The position numbers and the translations under genes were made by a program. The notes below the pieces were generated by a model, which had not been told where the DNA came from, ran no database searches, and was given only the letters and a program-made list of their open reading frames with translations. A stretch of DNA of 34,050 nt, from contig CAIZGR010000491.1 in NCBI GenBank assembly GCA_903932535.1, forward strand, positions 1 through 34,050, read 5' to 3'. How positions within the stretch are numbered: the first letter of the stretch is position 1; each line of letters opens with the position of its first letter. The stretch is from an uncultured Hyphomicrobiales bacterium (GTDB lineage: Bacteria > Pseudomonadota > Alphaproteobacteria > Rhizobiales > Beijerinckiaceae). Shown here one piece after another: positions 15,585-23,027 of this stretch.

Positions 15585-17612
15585 ATGAACGATCTTTTCG
15601 GCGCGCAGCCGCCTCCACGCGGCAAGCCCGCTCCCACGAAGGCCAAGCCGGCTTCCCGGGGAACGCCGGGCGAAGCCGACTACAACGCCTCCTCGATCGA
15701 GGTTCTCGAGGGCCTCGAGCCGGTGCGCCGCCGGCCGGGCATGTACATCGGCGGCACCGACGCCAACGCCCTGCACCATCTGTTCGCGGAAGTGATCGAC
15801 AACGCGATGGACGAGGCCGTCGCGGGACACGCCACCTTCATCGAGGTCACGCTCGAAGAGGGCGGCTGGCTCGGCGTGCTCGACAACGGCCGCGGCATGC
15901 CGGTCGATCCGCACCCGAAGTTTCCCGGCAAATCCGCGCTCGAAGTGATCATGACGATGCTGCATGCGGGCGGCAAGTTCGACAGCGGCGCCTACGAGAC
16001 CTCCGGCGGCCTGCACGGCGTCGGCGTCTCCGTCGTCAACGCGCTCTCGGAGGCGCTCGAGGTCGAGGTCGCGCGCGGCCAGACGCTCTACCGCCAGACC
16101 TTCGCGCGCGGCGCGCCGGCCTCGGGGCTGACGGTCGTGGGCAAGGCGCCCAATCGCCGCGGCACCCGGGTGCGCTTCCTGCCCGACCCGGAGATCTTCG
16201 GCGCGGACGCCCGGTTCGATCCGGCGCGCGTCTTCAAGATGGCGCGCTCGAAGGCCTACCTCTTCGGCGGGGTGGAAATCCGCTGGCGTTGCGCGCCAGC
16301 GCTGATCGCCGACCCGGACAAGGTCCCGGCCGAGGCGGTCTTCCACTTTCCCGGCGGCCTCAAGGACTATCTGGCCGCGGACATCGAGGGCGAGCCGCTG
16401 GTCGCCGATCAGGCGTTCACCGGACGGGTCGAGAAGGACGGCAAGCACGGCACGGTCGAATGGGCGATCGCGTGGCTCGCCGGGGCCGACGGCTTCGTCC
16501 ATTCCTACTGCAACACGATTCCCACGCCCGACGGCGGCACGCACGAGGCGGGCCTGCGCACCGCCCTTCTGCGGGGCCTCAAGGATCACGCCGAGCGGAT
16601 CGGCCAGTCCAAGCGGGCGGCGGCGCTCACCACCGAGGACGTCATGGCCGGCTGCGCCGCGCTCATCTCGGTGTTCATCCGGGAGCCCGAGTTCCAGGGG
16701 CAGAACAAGGGCCGGCTGCAGACGGGCGAGGCGGCGCGGATCGTCGACGGCGCGGTGCGGGACGCCTTCGATCACTGGCTGGCCGCCGCGCCGAGCCAAG
16801 CCGCCCGGCTGCTCGACTGGGGAATCGAGCGCGCCGAGGAGCGCGTCCGGCGGCGCATGGAGAAGGACGTCGCCCGCAAGACCGCCGTGCGCAAGCTGCG
16901 CCTCCCGGGCAAGCTCGCCGACTGCGCCAATTCCTCGGCGCAAGGGTCGGAGCTGTTCATCGTCGAGGGCGATTCGGCCGGCGGCTCGGCGAAGCAGGCG
17001 CGCGACCGCGCGACCCAGGCGGTGCTGCCGCTGCGCGGGAAAATCCTCAACGTCGCCTCCGCAACGCGCGACAAGCTCGCGCAGAACCAGCAGCTCGGCG
17101 ACCTCCTTCAGGCCCTCGGGGCCGGCTCGGGCGCCCACTACCGCTCCGAGGACCTGCGCTACGACAAGATCATCATCATGACCGACGCCGACGTCGACGG
17201 CGCGCATATCGCCTCCCTGCTCATCACCTTCTTCTATCGCCAGACGCCGAAACTGATCGACGAGGGCCACCTCTATCTCGCCGTCCCGCCGCTCTACCGG
17301 CTCACCCAGGGCGCAAAATCGATCTACGCGCGCGACGACGCGGACAAGGAGCGACTGATGAAGTCCGGCTTCACCGGCCGCGGATCGATCGAGGTCAGCC
17401 GCTTCAAGGGTCTGGGCGAAATGCCGATGCGCGATCTCAAGGAGACCACGATGGACCCGGCGCGGCGCACGCTCCTCCGGGTCGCGATCGTGGCCGGCGA
17501 CAAGGTCGTCACCGCCGAGACGGTCGAACGCCTGATGGGAACGAAACCGGAAGCCCGCTTCGCCTTCATCCAGGAGCGGGCGCCGAAGGCTGCGGAGCTG
17601 GTCGACGTGTGA
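15585..17612 (+). CDS. parE: DNA topoisomerase IV subunit B
   Basis: ParE is the ATPase subunit of topoisomerase IV, which unlinks replicated chromosomes; it works with ParC, not in this window. The 675-aa protein starts at the ATG at 15585. GHKL ATPase motifs: EVIDNAMDEA (Glu69 and Asn73), DNGRGMPVD, GGLHGVGVSVVNALS. TOPRIM motifs: ELFIVEGDSAGGSAKQARDR and IIIMTDADVDGAHIASLL with the metal-binding Asp pair. The C-terminus has SRFKGLGEMPMRDLKETTMD. The QTK-type loop is seen as QNKGRLQTGEA. Residues 1-30 are a Pro/Lys-rich extension. The length (below about 700 aa) and the phrase PGMYIGGTDANALHHLFAEV favour ParE over GyrB, whose alphaproteobacterial forms are longer (about 800 aa). Identification is firm. 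Confidence 0.95.
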   Translation: MNDLFGAQPPPRGKPAPTKAKPASRGTPGEADYNASSIEVLEGLEPVRRRPGMYIGGTDANALHHLFAEVIDNAMDEAVAGHATFIEVTLEEGGWLGVLDNGRGMPVDPHPKFPGKSALEVIMTMLHAGGKFDSGAYETSGGLHGVGVSVVNALSEALEVEVARGQTLYRQTFARGAPASGLTVVGKAPNRRGTRVRFLPDPEIFGADARFDPARVFKMARSKAYLFGGVEIRWRCAPALIADPDKVPAEAVFHFPGGLKDYLAADIEGEPLVADQAFTGRVEKDGKHGTVEWAIAWLAGADGFVHSYCNTIPTPDGGTHEAGLRTALLRGLKDHAERIGQSKRAAALTTEDVMAGCAALISVFIREPEFQGQNKGRLQTGEAARIVDGAVRDAFDHWLAAAPSQAARLLDWGIERAEERVRRRMEKDVARKTAVRKLRLPGKLADCANSSAQGSELFIVEGDSAGGSAKQARDRATQAVLPLRGKILNVASATRDKLAQNQQLGDLLQALGAGSGAHYRSEDLRYDKIIIMTDADVDGAHIASLLITFFYRQTPKLIDEGHLYLAVPPLYRLTQGAKSIYARDDADKERLMKSGFTGRGSIEVSRFKGLGEMPMRDLKETTMDPARRTLLRVAIVAGDKVVTAETVERLMGTKPEARFAFIQERAPKAAELVDV

Positions 17613-17659
17613 AGGGGCGACGTTACGGAATTCGCCAGCCTGTGAAATCCTTTCGGAGG

Positions 17660-17686
17660 CGCGCAAATTCGGCTGGAATTGGCGCG
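17660..17686. repeat. Inverted repeat downstream of parE
   Basis: CGCGCAAATTC (17660-17670) and GAATTGGCGCG (17676-17686) pair over 11 positions with a single mismatch around a 5-nt loop, followed by AAAAA. The lack of a T-run on either strand argues against a simple terminator. It may be a protein-binding dyad or the base of a structured RNA. Confidence 0.5.
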
Positions 17687-17825
17687 AAAAATGCGGTATG
17701 AAACTCGTGGCGGGCTCCGTTCGCATCTTGCGGGCGAGAGGGCGAGTAGTCGATGTTTCAGGTGGTTGATTTCGTTTTGGCGCGAACGGCAAGGGACGCA
17801 ATGCCGCGACTCGCGTTTGGCGGAG

Positions 17826-17939
17826 ATGAGCGTGTCGGTTTGTCCGCTTCCGCCGCCGAAAGACCTTGCTCTTGAAGACTTCGATCAACTGCGCCGTCAG
17901 CGTTCCGCCATGTACGGCGGGTTGCGTGCGGCACGGTAG
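17826..17939 (+). CDS. Doubtful 37-aa open frame upstream of the cold-shock gene
   Basis: An ATG-started frame (MSVSVCPLPPPKDLALEDFD at the start, ending AMYGGLRAAR) preceded by GGCGGAG. The Pro-rich head followed by a charged helix has the look of a real microprotein or a leader peptide, but no family is recognised. It ends 83 nt before the cold-shock start. A longer in-frame extension exists upstream but its composition is poor. Confidence 0.25.
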   Translation: MSVSVCPLPPPKDLALEDFDQLRRQRSAMYGGLRAAR

Positions 17940-18022
17940 GCTTTCGCTGCGCAGGCGGCGATTGATTGGGGCGGCGTCACGCCCTGTGGCGAACAGGGAT
18001 TGGTTGGAGAAGTTTGACGAAC

Positions 18023-18688
18023 ATGAGCAAGGGTAAGGATTTTCGGCCTCGCAAGCGCGGGTTCGACGATGATGGTCCGATGTCCTACGATTCGAAGCCC
18101 CGGCAGGCGCGGGGCTTCGGCGGCGGTCCGGACGGAGGCTTTGGCGGACCGCCGATGGGCGGCGCCGGAGCAGCGGCCGGCGTGTCGAACGCCCCCGCCG
18201 TCGATGCCGTGGTCAAGTGGTTCAAAGCAGACAAAGGCTACGGATTCGTCGAGCTGGCCGGCGGCCAGGGCGACGCGTTCCTCCATGCCAACGCGCTTCG
18301 GAACGCCGGTCACGAATCGGTCCCGACAGGCGCCAAGCTGCGCGTCCAGGTGGGCGCCGGCGCCAAGGGCGCGCAGGTCACGCGCGTGCTGGAAGTCGAC
18401 GCCACCGGCATCGTCGAGCGGCCGGCGCGGCCGTCGTCCGACGGGCCGCGCCCGCGGCGCGTGGCGCCCGATCCGTCGACCGCCGTCAGCGTGACGGGGC
18501 ATGTGAAGTGGTTCGACGACACCAAAGGCTTCGGCTTCGTGGCGAGCGAGGACGGGGGCAAGGATGTGTTCGTCCACATCTCGGTCCTCGGCCCGGCGGG
18601 CATCACCAGCCTGACCGAAGGCCAGCAGGTCAACATGCGCGTGGTCGACACGCCGAAAGGCCGCGAGGCGATCTCGCTCTCGATCTGA
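18023..18688 (+). CDS. Two-domain cold-shock protein
   Basis: A 221-aa protein with two cold-shock domains, single-stranded nucleic acid-binding OB folds. The first spans about residues 60-127 (VVKWFKADKGYGFVELAGGQ, then GDAFLHANAL); the second about 158-221 (GHVKWFDDTKGFGFVASEDG, then KDVFVHISVL). Both keep the RNP1-like KGYGFV/KGFGFV aromatic motif. The RNP2-like motif is canonical in the second (DVFVH) and altered in the first (DAFLH). Residues 1-58 are disordered, first basic (MSKGKDFRPRKRG) and then Gly-rich, which may add RNA binding. Tandem-CSD proteins are typical of alphaproteobacteria. The start is the ATG at 18023. An intrinsic terminator follows at 18719-18745, so transcription ends before mazG. 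Family firm; function (RNA chaperone) inferred. Confidence 0.95.
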   Translation: MSKGKDFRPRKRGFDDDGPMSYDSKPRQARGFGGGPDGGFGGPPMGGAGAAAGVSNAPAVDAVVKWFKADKGYGFVELAGGQGDAFLHANALRNAGHESVPTGAKLRVQVGAGAKGAQVTRVLEVDATGIVERPARPSSDGPRPRRVAPDPSTAVSVTGHVKWFDDTKGFGFVASEDGGKDVFVHISVLGPAGITSLTEGQQVNMRVVDTPKGREAISLSI

Positions 18689-18718
18689 CAGGGGCCCTGC
18701 CCCGATTTTTAGAAAACG

Positions 18719-18745
18719 AGCGCGGCCCACGAGCCGCGCTTTTTT
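18719..18745 (+). terminator. Intrinsic terminator of the cold-shock gene
   Basis: A perfect 8-bp stem (AGCGCGGC at 18719-18726 with GCCGCGCT at 18733-18740) with a 6-nt loop runs straight into six T residues. It lies 31 nt past the stop codon. The AAAA just before the stem would give a short U-run on the other strand too, but no gene reads that way here. Confidence 0.88.
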
Positions 18746-18804
18746 CGTTTCCGCAGCGACGCGGCGGCGGGTTCGGCCGGCGCCGCCATGAGGGACAACG
18801 CCCC

Positions 18805-19638
18805 ATGCAGCCATCCCGCGACCTTCGCCGCCTGATCGAGATCATGGCCGCGCTGCGCGATCCCAAGGGCGGCTGCCCGTGGGATCTCGAACAGACCTTC
18901 GCCTCGATCGTCCCCTTCACCATCGAGGAAGCCTACGAGGTCGCCGATGCGATCGAGCGCGGCGACGCCGAGGATCTGCGGGAGGAGCTCGGCGACCTCC
19001 TGCTTCAGGTCGTGTTCCATGCGCGGATGGCCGAAGAGGCGGGCCTGTTCGATTTCGGCGGCGTGGTCGAGGCGATCACCGAAAAGCTCATCCGCCGGCA
19101 CCCGCATGTGTTCGGCGACGCGCGCGATCTCGATTCCGAGGCGGTCAAGGCGCTCTGGGGGCGGATCAAGGCGGACGAGAAGCGCGCGCGCGCCGAGACC
19201 CGCGCGCGCGCCGGCCTCGACCCCGAGCCAGCGCCCGGCGCCCTCGGCGGGGTTCCGAAAACCATGCCGGCGCTGACGCGCGCGGCGAAGCTCCAGGAGA
19301 AGGCCGCCAAGGTCGGCTTCGACTGGGACGATGTCGGCGGCGTGGTGGCGAAGCTGCGCGAGGAGATCGCCGAGGCGGAAGCCGAAATCGAAGCCGGCGC
19401 GAAGGAAAAGCTCGCGGCCGAGATCGGCGACCTGCTGTTCGCCGCCGTCAACCTCGCACGTTTCGTCGAGGTCGAGCCCGAGGCGGCGCTGCGCGGCGCG
19501 AACGCAAAGTTCGAGCGCCGGTTCTCCCATATCGAGCGGCGCCTCGCCGAGCGCGGGCGCCGGCCTGAGGGCGCCAGCCTCGACCAGATGGAAGCGCTCT
19601 GGCAGGAGGCGAAGGCCCTAGAGCGCCGGGAGCGCTGA
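18805..19638 (+). CDS. mazG: Nucleoside triphosphate pyrophosphohydrolase MazG
   Basis: MazG hydrolyses (d)NTPs to NMP and pyrophosphate, clearing aberrant nucleotides and, in some bacteria, lowering ppGpp. The 277-aa protein has both expected MazG domains. N-terminal: GGCPWDLEQTFASIVPFTIEEAYE followed by REELGDLLLQVVFHARMAEE (in segments), matching the EExxE...ExxD metal motif. C-terminal: KLREEIAEAEAEI followed by AAEIGDLLFAAVNLARF. The linker is unusually Arg/Ala-rich. The start is the ATG at 18805, with AGGGA about 10 nt upstream. It follows the cold-shock terminator, so it needs its own promoter in the short gap. Identification is firm. Confidence 0.95.
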   Translation: MQPSRDLRRLIEIMAALRDPKGGCPWDLEQTFASIVPFTIEEAYEVADAIERGDAEDLREELGDLLLQVVFHARMAEEAGLFDFGGVVEAITEKLIRRHPHVFGDARDLDSEAVKALWGRIKADEKRARAETRARAGLDPEPAPGALGGVPKTMPALTRAAKLQEKAAKVGFDWDDVGGVVAKLREEIAEAEAEIEAGAKEKLAAEIGDLLFAAVNLARFVEVEPEAALRGANAKFERRFSHIERRLAERGRRPEGASLDQMEALWQEAKALERRER

Positions 19639-19735
19639 AGCTCCGCGCCGACGCGCTGACGCCTCCCCGGCGTTTCGTGCTATCGGCGCGGCCGAGCCAC
19701 GAAGACCCGATCCGCAAAACCCGAGGCTTCCAAGA

Positions 19736-20605
19736 ATGCGTTCCCTGCTGTTCGTGCCCGGCGACTCCGCGCGCAAGTTCGAGAAGGCGCGGCAGACGCT
19801 TGCCGACGCGCTGATCCTCGACCTCGAGGATTCGGTCGCGGAAGACCGCAAGGACGAGGCGCGGACCATCGTCCGGGACATGCTGGGCGCCGGGCGCGGC
19901 GCGCAGGCCCTCTACGTTCGGGTCAACGCGCTCGACACCGGCCGGGCGCTCGCCGATCTCGCGGCCGTGCTGCCCGGCCGCCCCGACGGGATCATGCTGC
20001 CCAAATGCGAATCGGCGGCCGACGTCGTCAAGGTCGGCCTGTGGCTCGACGGGCTGGAGGCGGCCAGCGGGGCGCCGGCCGGCGCGACGAAGATCCTCCC
20101 CATCGTCACCGAAACGGCGCGCGCGCTCCTCCGCCTCGACGGCTACGCCGAGGCGGGCCCGCGCCTCTTCGGCCTCATGTGGGGCGCGGAAGACCTCGCC
20201 GCCGCGCTCGGCGCGACCGCGAACGCCGACGAGCGCGGCTTCCATTCGCCTTACCGGCTGGCGCGCGACCTCTGCCTCATCGCCGCCAAGGCGGCCGGCG
20301 TCGCGGCGGTCGACACGGTCTACACCCGCATCGACGACCTCGCCGGCCTCGCGGCCGAAGCGGCCGTCGCGCGCCGCGACGGCTTCACCGCCAAGGCCGT
20401 GATCCATCCCCGGCACGTCGAAGCCGTCAACGCGGCCTTCGCGCCGACGGCGGCCGAGATCGCCTGGGCTGAGCGGATCGTCGCGGCGTTCGCGGCGGAC
20501 AGGGACGCGGGCGTGGTGAAGATCGACGGCCGGATGATCGACAAGCCGCATTTGCGCGCCGCGGAGGCGATCCTTGGGACAGCGCGGACTCGGGGGATCG
20601 GCTGA
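19736..20605 (+). CDS. HpcH/HpaI aldolase / citrate lyase beta-like (CitE-like)
   Basis: A 289-aa TIM-barrel lyase of the CitE-like group, which cleaves or forms C-C or thioester bonds in acyl-CoA substrates such as malyl-CoA or citramalyl-CoA. Motifs: RSLLFVPGDSARKFEKA at the N-terminus, LILDLEDSVAEDRKDEAR with acidic Mg ligands, YVRVNALDTG, IMLPKCESAADV, LPIVTETARALLRL, LFGLMWGAEDLAAALGA and GFTAKAVIHPRHVEAVNAAF. There are no associated citrate lyase alpha or gamma genes, so true citrate lyase is unlikely. Free-standing CitE-like proteins in this group include malyl-CoA thioesterases and lyases. The start is the ATG at 19736. Family firm; substrate unknown. Confidence 0.9.
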   Translation: MRSLLFVPGDSARKFEKARQTLADALILDLEDSVAEDRKDEARTIVRDMLGAGRGAQALYVRVNALDTGRALADLAAVLPGRPDGIMLPKCESAADVVKVGLWLDGLEAASGAPAGATKILPIVTETARALLRLDGYAEAGPRLFGLMWGAEDLAAALGATANADERGFHSPYRLARDLCLIAAKAAGVAAVDTVYTRIDDLAGLAAEAAVARRDGFTAKAVIHPRHVEAVNAAFAPTAAEIAWAERIVAAFAADRDAGVVKIDGRMIDKPHLRAAEAILGTARTRGIG

Positions 20606-20763
20606 CGAAGGGCCGCTCCGACGCCGCCCGAGGCGGCTCGCCGGCGCCGGGGGACGCGACGCGAGGCGCGCCCGAATTCCGCTTTCGCGGGGATGACCGC
20701 GACGCGCGATTTTTCTCATTTAAATCAAACCATTGGCCAGACGCCTTCCTCAGCCCGGCCTGA

Positions 20764-20777
20764 ATTTTGCACAAAAT
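20764..20777. promoter_or_regulatory. Candidate operator: 14-nt palindrome
   Basis: ATTTTG-CA-CAAAAT (20764-20777) is a perfect 6+6 dyad in an A/T-rich island of an otherwise very GC-rich gap. It lies 84 nt upstream of the ATC-hydrolase-family gene and is a likely binding site for a dimeric repressor or activator controlling the 20862-22123 unit. The regulator is not in the neighbourhood. Confidence 0.5.
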
Positions 20778-20861
20778 GGGACATAACGTGTTGAAATCGG
20801 CTGCGCGAAAGCATTCTTGCGCGGCCGGCGCAGACCGCCCGCCCTGGAGGACCGCGACCCC

Positions 20862-21395
20862 ATGACCGAACTCGGCATTCTCGCCCGCCGCCGGATCGAG
20901 GCGGAAATCATCGCGCCGATCTGGGACGAGATGCGCAAGGCGATCGGCGAGGAGCCGGCGCGCGAAATCCTGCGCAGAGCCATCCGCCGGGCGGCGATCG
21001 CGGCGGGCGCGGCGATGGCCGAGCGCGCCCCCGGCGGCGCCGATCTCGAGAGCTTCAAGGCAATCTTTTCCCTGTGGACGAAGGACGACGCGCTGACGAT
21101 CGAGGTTCTGCGCGACGCGCCCGGCGCGTTCGATTTCAACGTCACCCGCTGCCGTTACGCCGAGACCTACCGCGCCATGGGACTCGGGGAGTTGGGCGAC
21201 GTCCTGTCGTGCAACCGCGACGGCGCCTTCTGCGAAGGCTATGATCCGCGCATCGCGCTCGCCCGGACGCAGACGATCATGGGCGGGGCGAGCCATTGCG
21301 ACTTCCGCTATCGCGTCAAGCCGGTAGAAGCGGCGGAGGGAAGCGCCTCGTTCAGCGGGGCGCCTGCGCCACAACCCTCGAGGGGAAGACCATGA
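20862..21395 (+). CDS. L-2-amino-thiazoline-4-carboxylic acid hydrolase-family protein
   Basis: A 177-aa protein resembling the ATC hydrolase family, named for an enzyme of bacterial L-cysteine production from a thiazoline; most family members are uncharacterised. Visible features are a helical N-terminus (ILARRRIEAEIIAPIWDEMR), then DLESFKAIFSLWTKDDALTI and a conserved-looking beta region: FDFNVTRCRYAETYRAMGL, DVLSCNRDGAFCEGYDP, then IMGGASHCDFRYR. Three cysteines and a histidine in the last segments could form the active or metal site. The start is the ATG at 20862 (GGAGGA lies 15 nt upstream). Its stop overlaps the SIMPL gene start as ATGA, so the two are probably translationally coupled. 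Family likely; substrate unknown. Confidence 0.82.
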   Translation: MTELGILARRRIEAEIIAPIWDEMRKAIGEEPAREILRRAIRRAAIAAGAAMAERAPGGADLESFKAIFSLWTKDDALTIEVLRDAPGAFDFNVTRCRYAETYRAMGLGELGDVLSCNRDGAFCEGYDPRIALARTQTIMGGASHCDFRYRVKPVEAAEGSASFSGAPAPQPSRGRP

Positions 21396-22123
21396 AGCTG
21401 CCGTTCGTTCTCGCCGTCGCCGCGCTCGCGTTCGCCGAAGTCCCGCTCCCGCCTGCCGCCGCGCAAGTCCGCATGATCGAGATGAATCCGGACCGTTCGA
21501 TCGAGGTCTCGGGCGAAGCGAGCGTCGAGGCGACGCCCGATTTCGCCAAGGTGACGCTCGGCGTCACGACCACGGGCAAGGACGCGGGCGAGGCGATGGC
21601 CGCCAACGCCAAAGCGACCAACGCGCTCATCGCCGCCCTGAAGGGCCAGGGAATCGCCGCCGCCGACATCCAGACGTCCAGCCTGTCGATCTCGCCGACC
21701 TTCGCCAATCCCTCGCCGGGCTCCTCCGCGCCGCCCGCGATCACCGGCTACAGCGTCGGCAACATGGTCACGGTCACCGCGCGCGATCTCGCCCGGCTCG
21801 GCGCGCTGCTCGACAAGGCCGTCCAGAGCGGCGCCAACGCCATGTACGGCGTCGCCTTCGGCGAGGACAATCCGGGCGCGCTGCTCGACAAGGCCCGTCC
21901 GCTGGCGGTGGCGGACGCCCGGCGCAAAGCGGAAATCTACGCCGCCGCGGCCGGCGCGAAGGTCGGCCGGCTGATGGCGCTCAGCGACCAGGCCGGCCAG
22001 CAGCCGGCGCCGTTCGCGCAGCGCGTCTACGCGACCGCCGCGAGGGCGGCGCCCATGCCGATCGAGGCGGGACAGGACAAGCTCACCGTAGCCGTGACCG
22101 CGCGTTACGAGTTGATCCAGTAG
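21392..22123 (+). CDS. SIMPL-domain (DUF541) exported protein
   Basis: A 243-aa periplasmic or outer-envelope protein of the SIMPL/DUF541 family, whose bacterial members have been linked to oxidative-stress tolerance but lack a defined activity. The N-terminus MKLPFVLAVAALAFAEVPLPPAAAQ is a Sec signal with likely cleavage after AAA. The mature part begins RSIEVSGEASVEATPDFAKVTLGV, a hallmark of the family, continues with IQTSSLSISPTFANP and GYSVGNMVTVTARDL, and ends VAVTARYELIQ. The ATG at 21392 overlaps the preceding stop by 4 nt. Family firm. Confidence 0.93.
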   Translation: MKLPFVLAVAALAFAEVPLPPAAAQVRMIEMNPDRSIEVSGEASVEATPDFAKVTLGVTTTGKDAGEAMAANAKATNALIAALKGQGIAAADIQTSSLSISPTFANPSPGSSAPPAITGYSVGNMVTVTARDLARLGALLDKAVQSGANAMYGVAFGEDNPGALLDKARPLAVADARRKAEIYAAAAGAKVGRLMALSDQAGQQPAPFAQRVYATAARAAPMPIEAGQDKLTVAVTARYELIQ

Positions 22124-22154
22124 CATTGTGTCGATAAAGCCGGGGAATCGCCCG

Positions 22155-22421
22155 ATGTGCCGCGCCATTCGTCCGCTGTTCAACTTCGAGCCGCCCGCGA
22201 CGGAGGAGGAGATCCGGGCCGCCGCGCTCCAGTTCGTGCGCAAGGTCAGCGGCTTCTCGCGGCCCTCGCGGACAAACGCCGACGCCTTCGCCCGCGCGGT
22301 CGAAGAGGTCGCCGACACGACGCGCCAGCTCGTTGAGACGCGGAGCAGCACGGCCGCGCCGCGCGACCGGGAGACCGAGACGACGAGAGCGCGCGAACGA
22401 TCGCGCCGTCGCTTCGCGTGA
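22155..22421 (+). CDS. DUF2277 domain protein
   Basis: An 88-aa protein starting at the ATG at 22155 (MCRAIRPLFNFEPPATEEEI). The family normally begins MCRNIxxLFNFEPP, so an upstream GTG at 22128 in the same frame is less likely. It continues IRAAALQFVRKVSGFSRPSR and NADAFARAVEEVADTTRQLV, the conserved core, and ends in an Arg/Glu-rich tail. DUF2277 proteins are common in bacteria and of unknown function. It lies 31 nt after the SIMPL gene on the same strand and may be co-transcribed. Confidence 0.9.
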   Translation: MCRAIRPLFNFEPPATEEEIRAAALQFVRKVSGFSRPSRTNADAFARAVEEVADTTRQLVETRSSTAAPRDRETETTRARERSRRRFA

Positions 22422-22521
22422 TCCGTGGCGGCCTCTCGAACGTGCGGCTCAGGACGTAAATTCGCCTTCCCGATGGACTATGCCGCGCGCGGGCGGGAGC
22501 CCCCAACAGAAGGAGTTCCTT

Positions 22522-22956
22522 ATGCGCGTATCCCATTTCGCCGCAGCGATCGCCGCGGCGACGCTGGTTATCTCCATCGGCGCAGCCCGCGCCGAGACGA
22601 TCAAGTTCAAGGCCGACCTGACCGGCCCGGCCGAAACCCCTCCGACCGACAGCAAGGGGACCGGGACCCTGACGGCGACTTACGACACCGCGACCAAGGC
22701 GCTGGCGTGGACAATCGACTATTCCGGCCTCACCGGGCCCGCGGTCGCCGCGCACTTCCATGGCCCCGCGCCGGCCGGCAAGGCCGCGCCGATCGAGGCG
22801 CCGCTCCAGCCGCCGCTCGAGAGCCCGATCAAAGGCTCGGCGACGCTGACCGACGCTCAGGCCAAGGACCTGATGGACGGCATGATGTATTTCAACATCC
22901 ACACCGCGGCGCACAAGCCGGGCGAGATTCGCGGCCAGCTCGAAAAGGCGATGTGA
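22522..22956 (+). CDS. Secreted CHRD-domain protein
   Basis: A 144-aa exported protein with one CHRD domain, named after chordin; bacterial members are usually single-domain secreted proteins of unknown role. The ATG at 22522 follows an excellent AAGGAG. Residues 1-24 (MRVSHFAAAIAAATLVISIG to AARA) are a Sec signal. The domain shows FKADLTGPAETPPTDSKGTG, AHFHGPAPAGKAAPIEAPL and YFNIHTAAHKPGEIRGQL, all family hallmarks. It stands alone, 100 nt after DUF2277. Confidence 0.92.
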   Translation: MRVSHFAAAIAAATLVISIGAARAETIKFKADLTGPAETPPTDSKGTGTLTATYDTATKALAWTIDYSGLTGPAVAAHFHGPAPAGKAAPIEAPLQPPLESPIKGSATLTDAQAKDLMDGMMYFNIHTAAHKPGEIRGQLEKAM

Positions 22957-23027
22957 GCCGGCCGGCCGCGCTCACCCGCCGTCCCGCGCATAGGCTGACG
23001 GCGGCGGGAGCCAGCCTCCGGCGCCCG

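Larger units (their letters stand above)
17613..18022. other. Intergenic region and probable long leader of the cold-shock gene
   Basis: A 410-nt gap between parE and the cold-shock gene. It begins with an imperfect inverted repeat (17660-17686, listed separately) and continues with less GC-rich sequence. Long untranslated leaders that fold differently in the cold are known for csp genes, so this gap could hold such an RNA switch, but no specific structure could be shown by eye. A 37-aa open frame (17826-17939) lies inside it. Confidence 0.4.

Noticed and set aside
15498..17888. A very long minus-strand open frame (about 800 codons) opposite parE
   Set aside because: It is the mirror of parE codon bias in GC-rich DNA: its protein is Arg/Glu/Asp/Val-rich with no family resemblance, whereas the plus strand carries every ParE motif.
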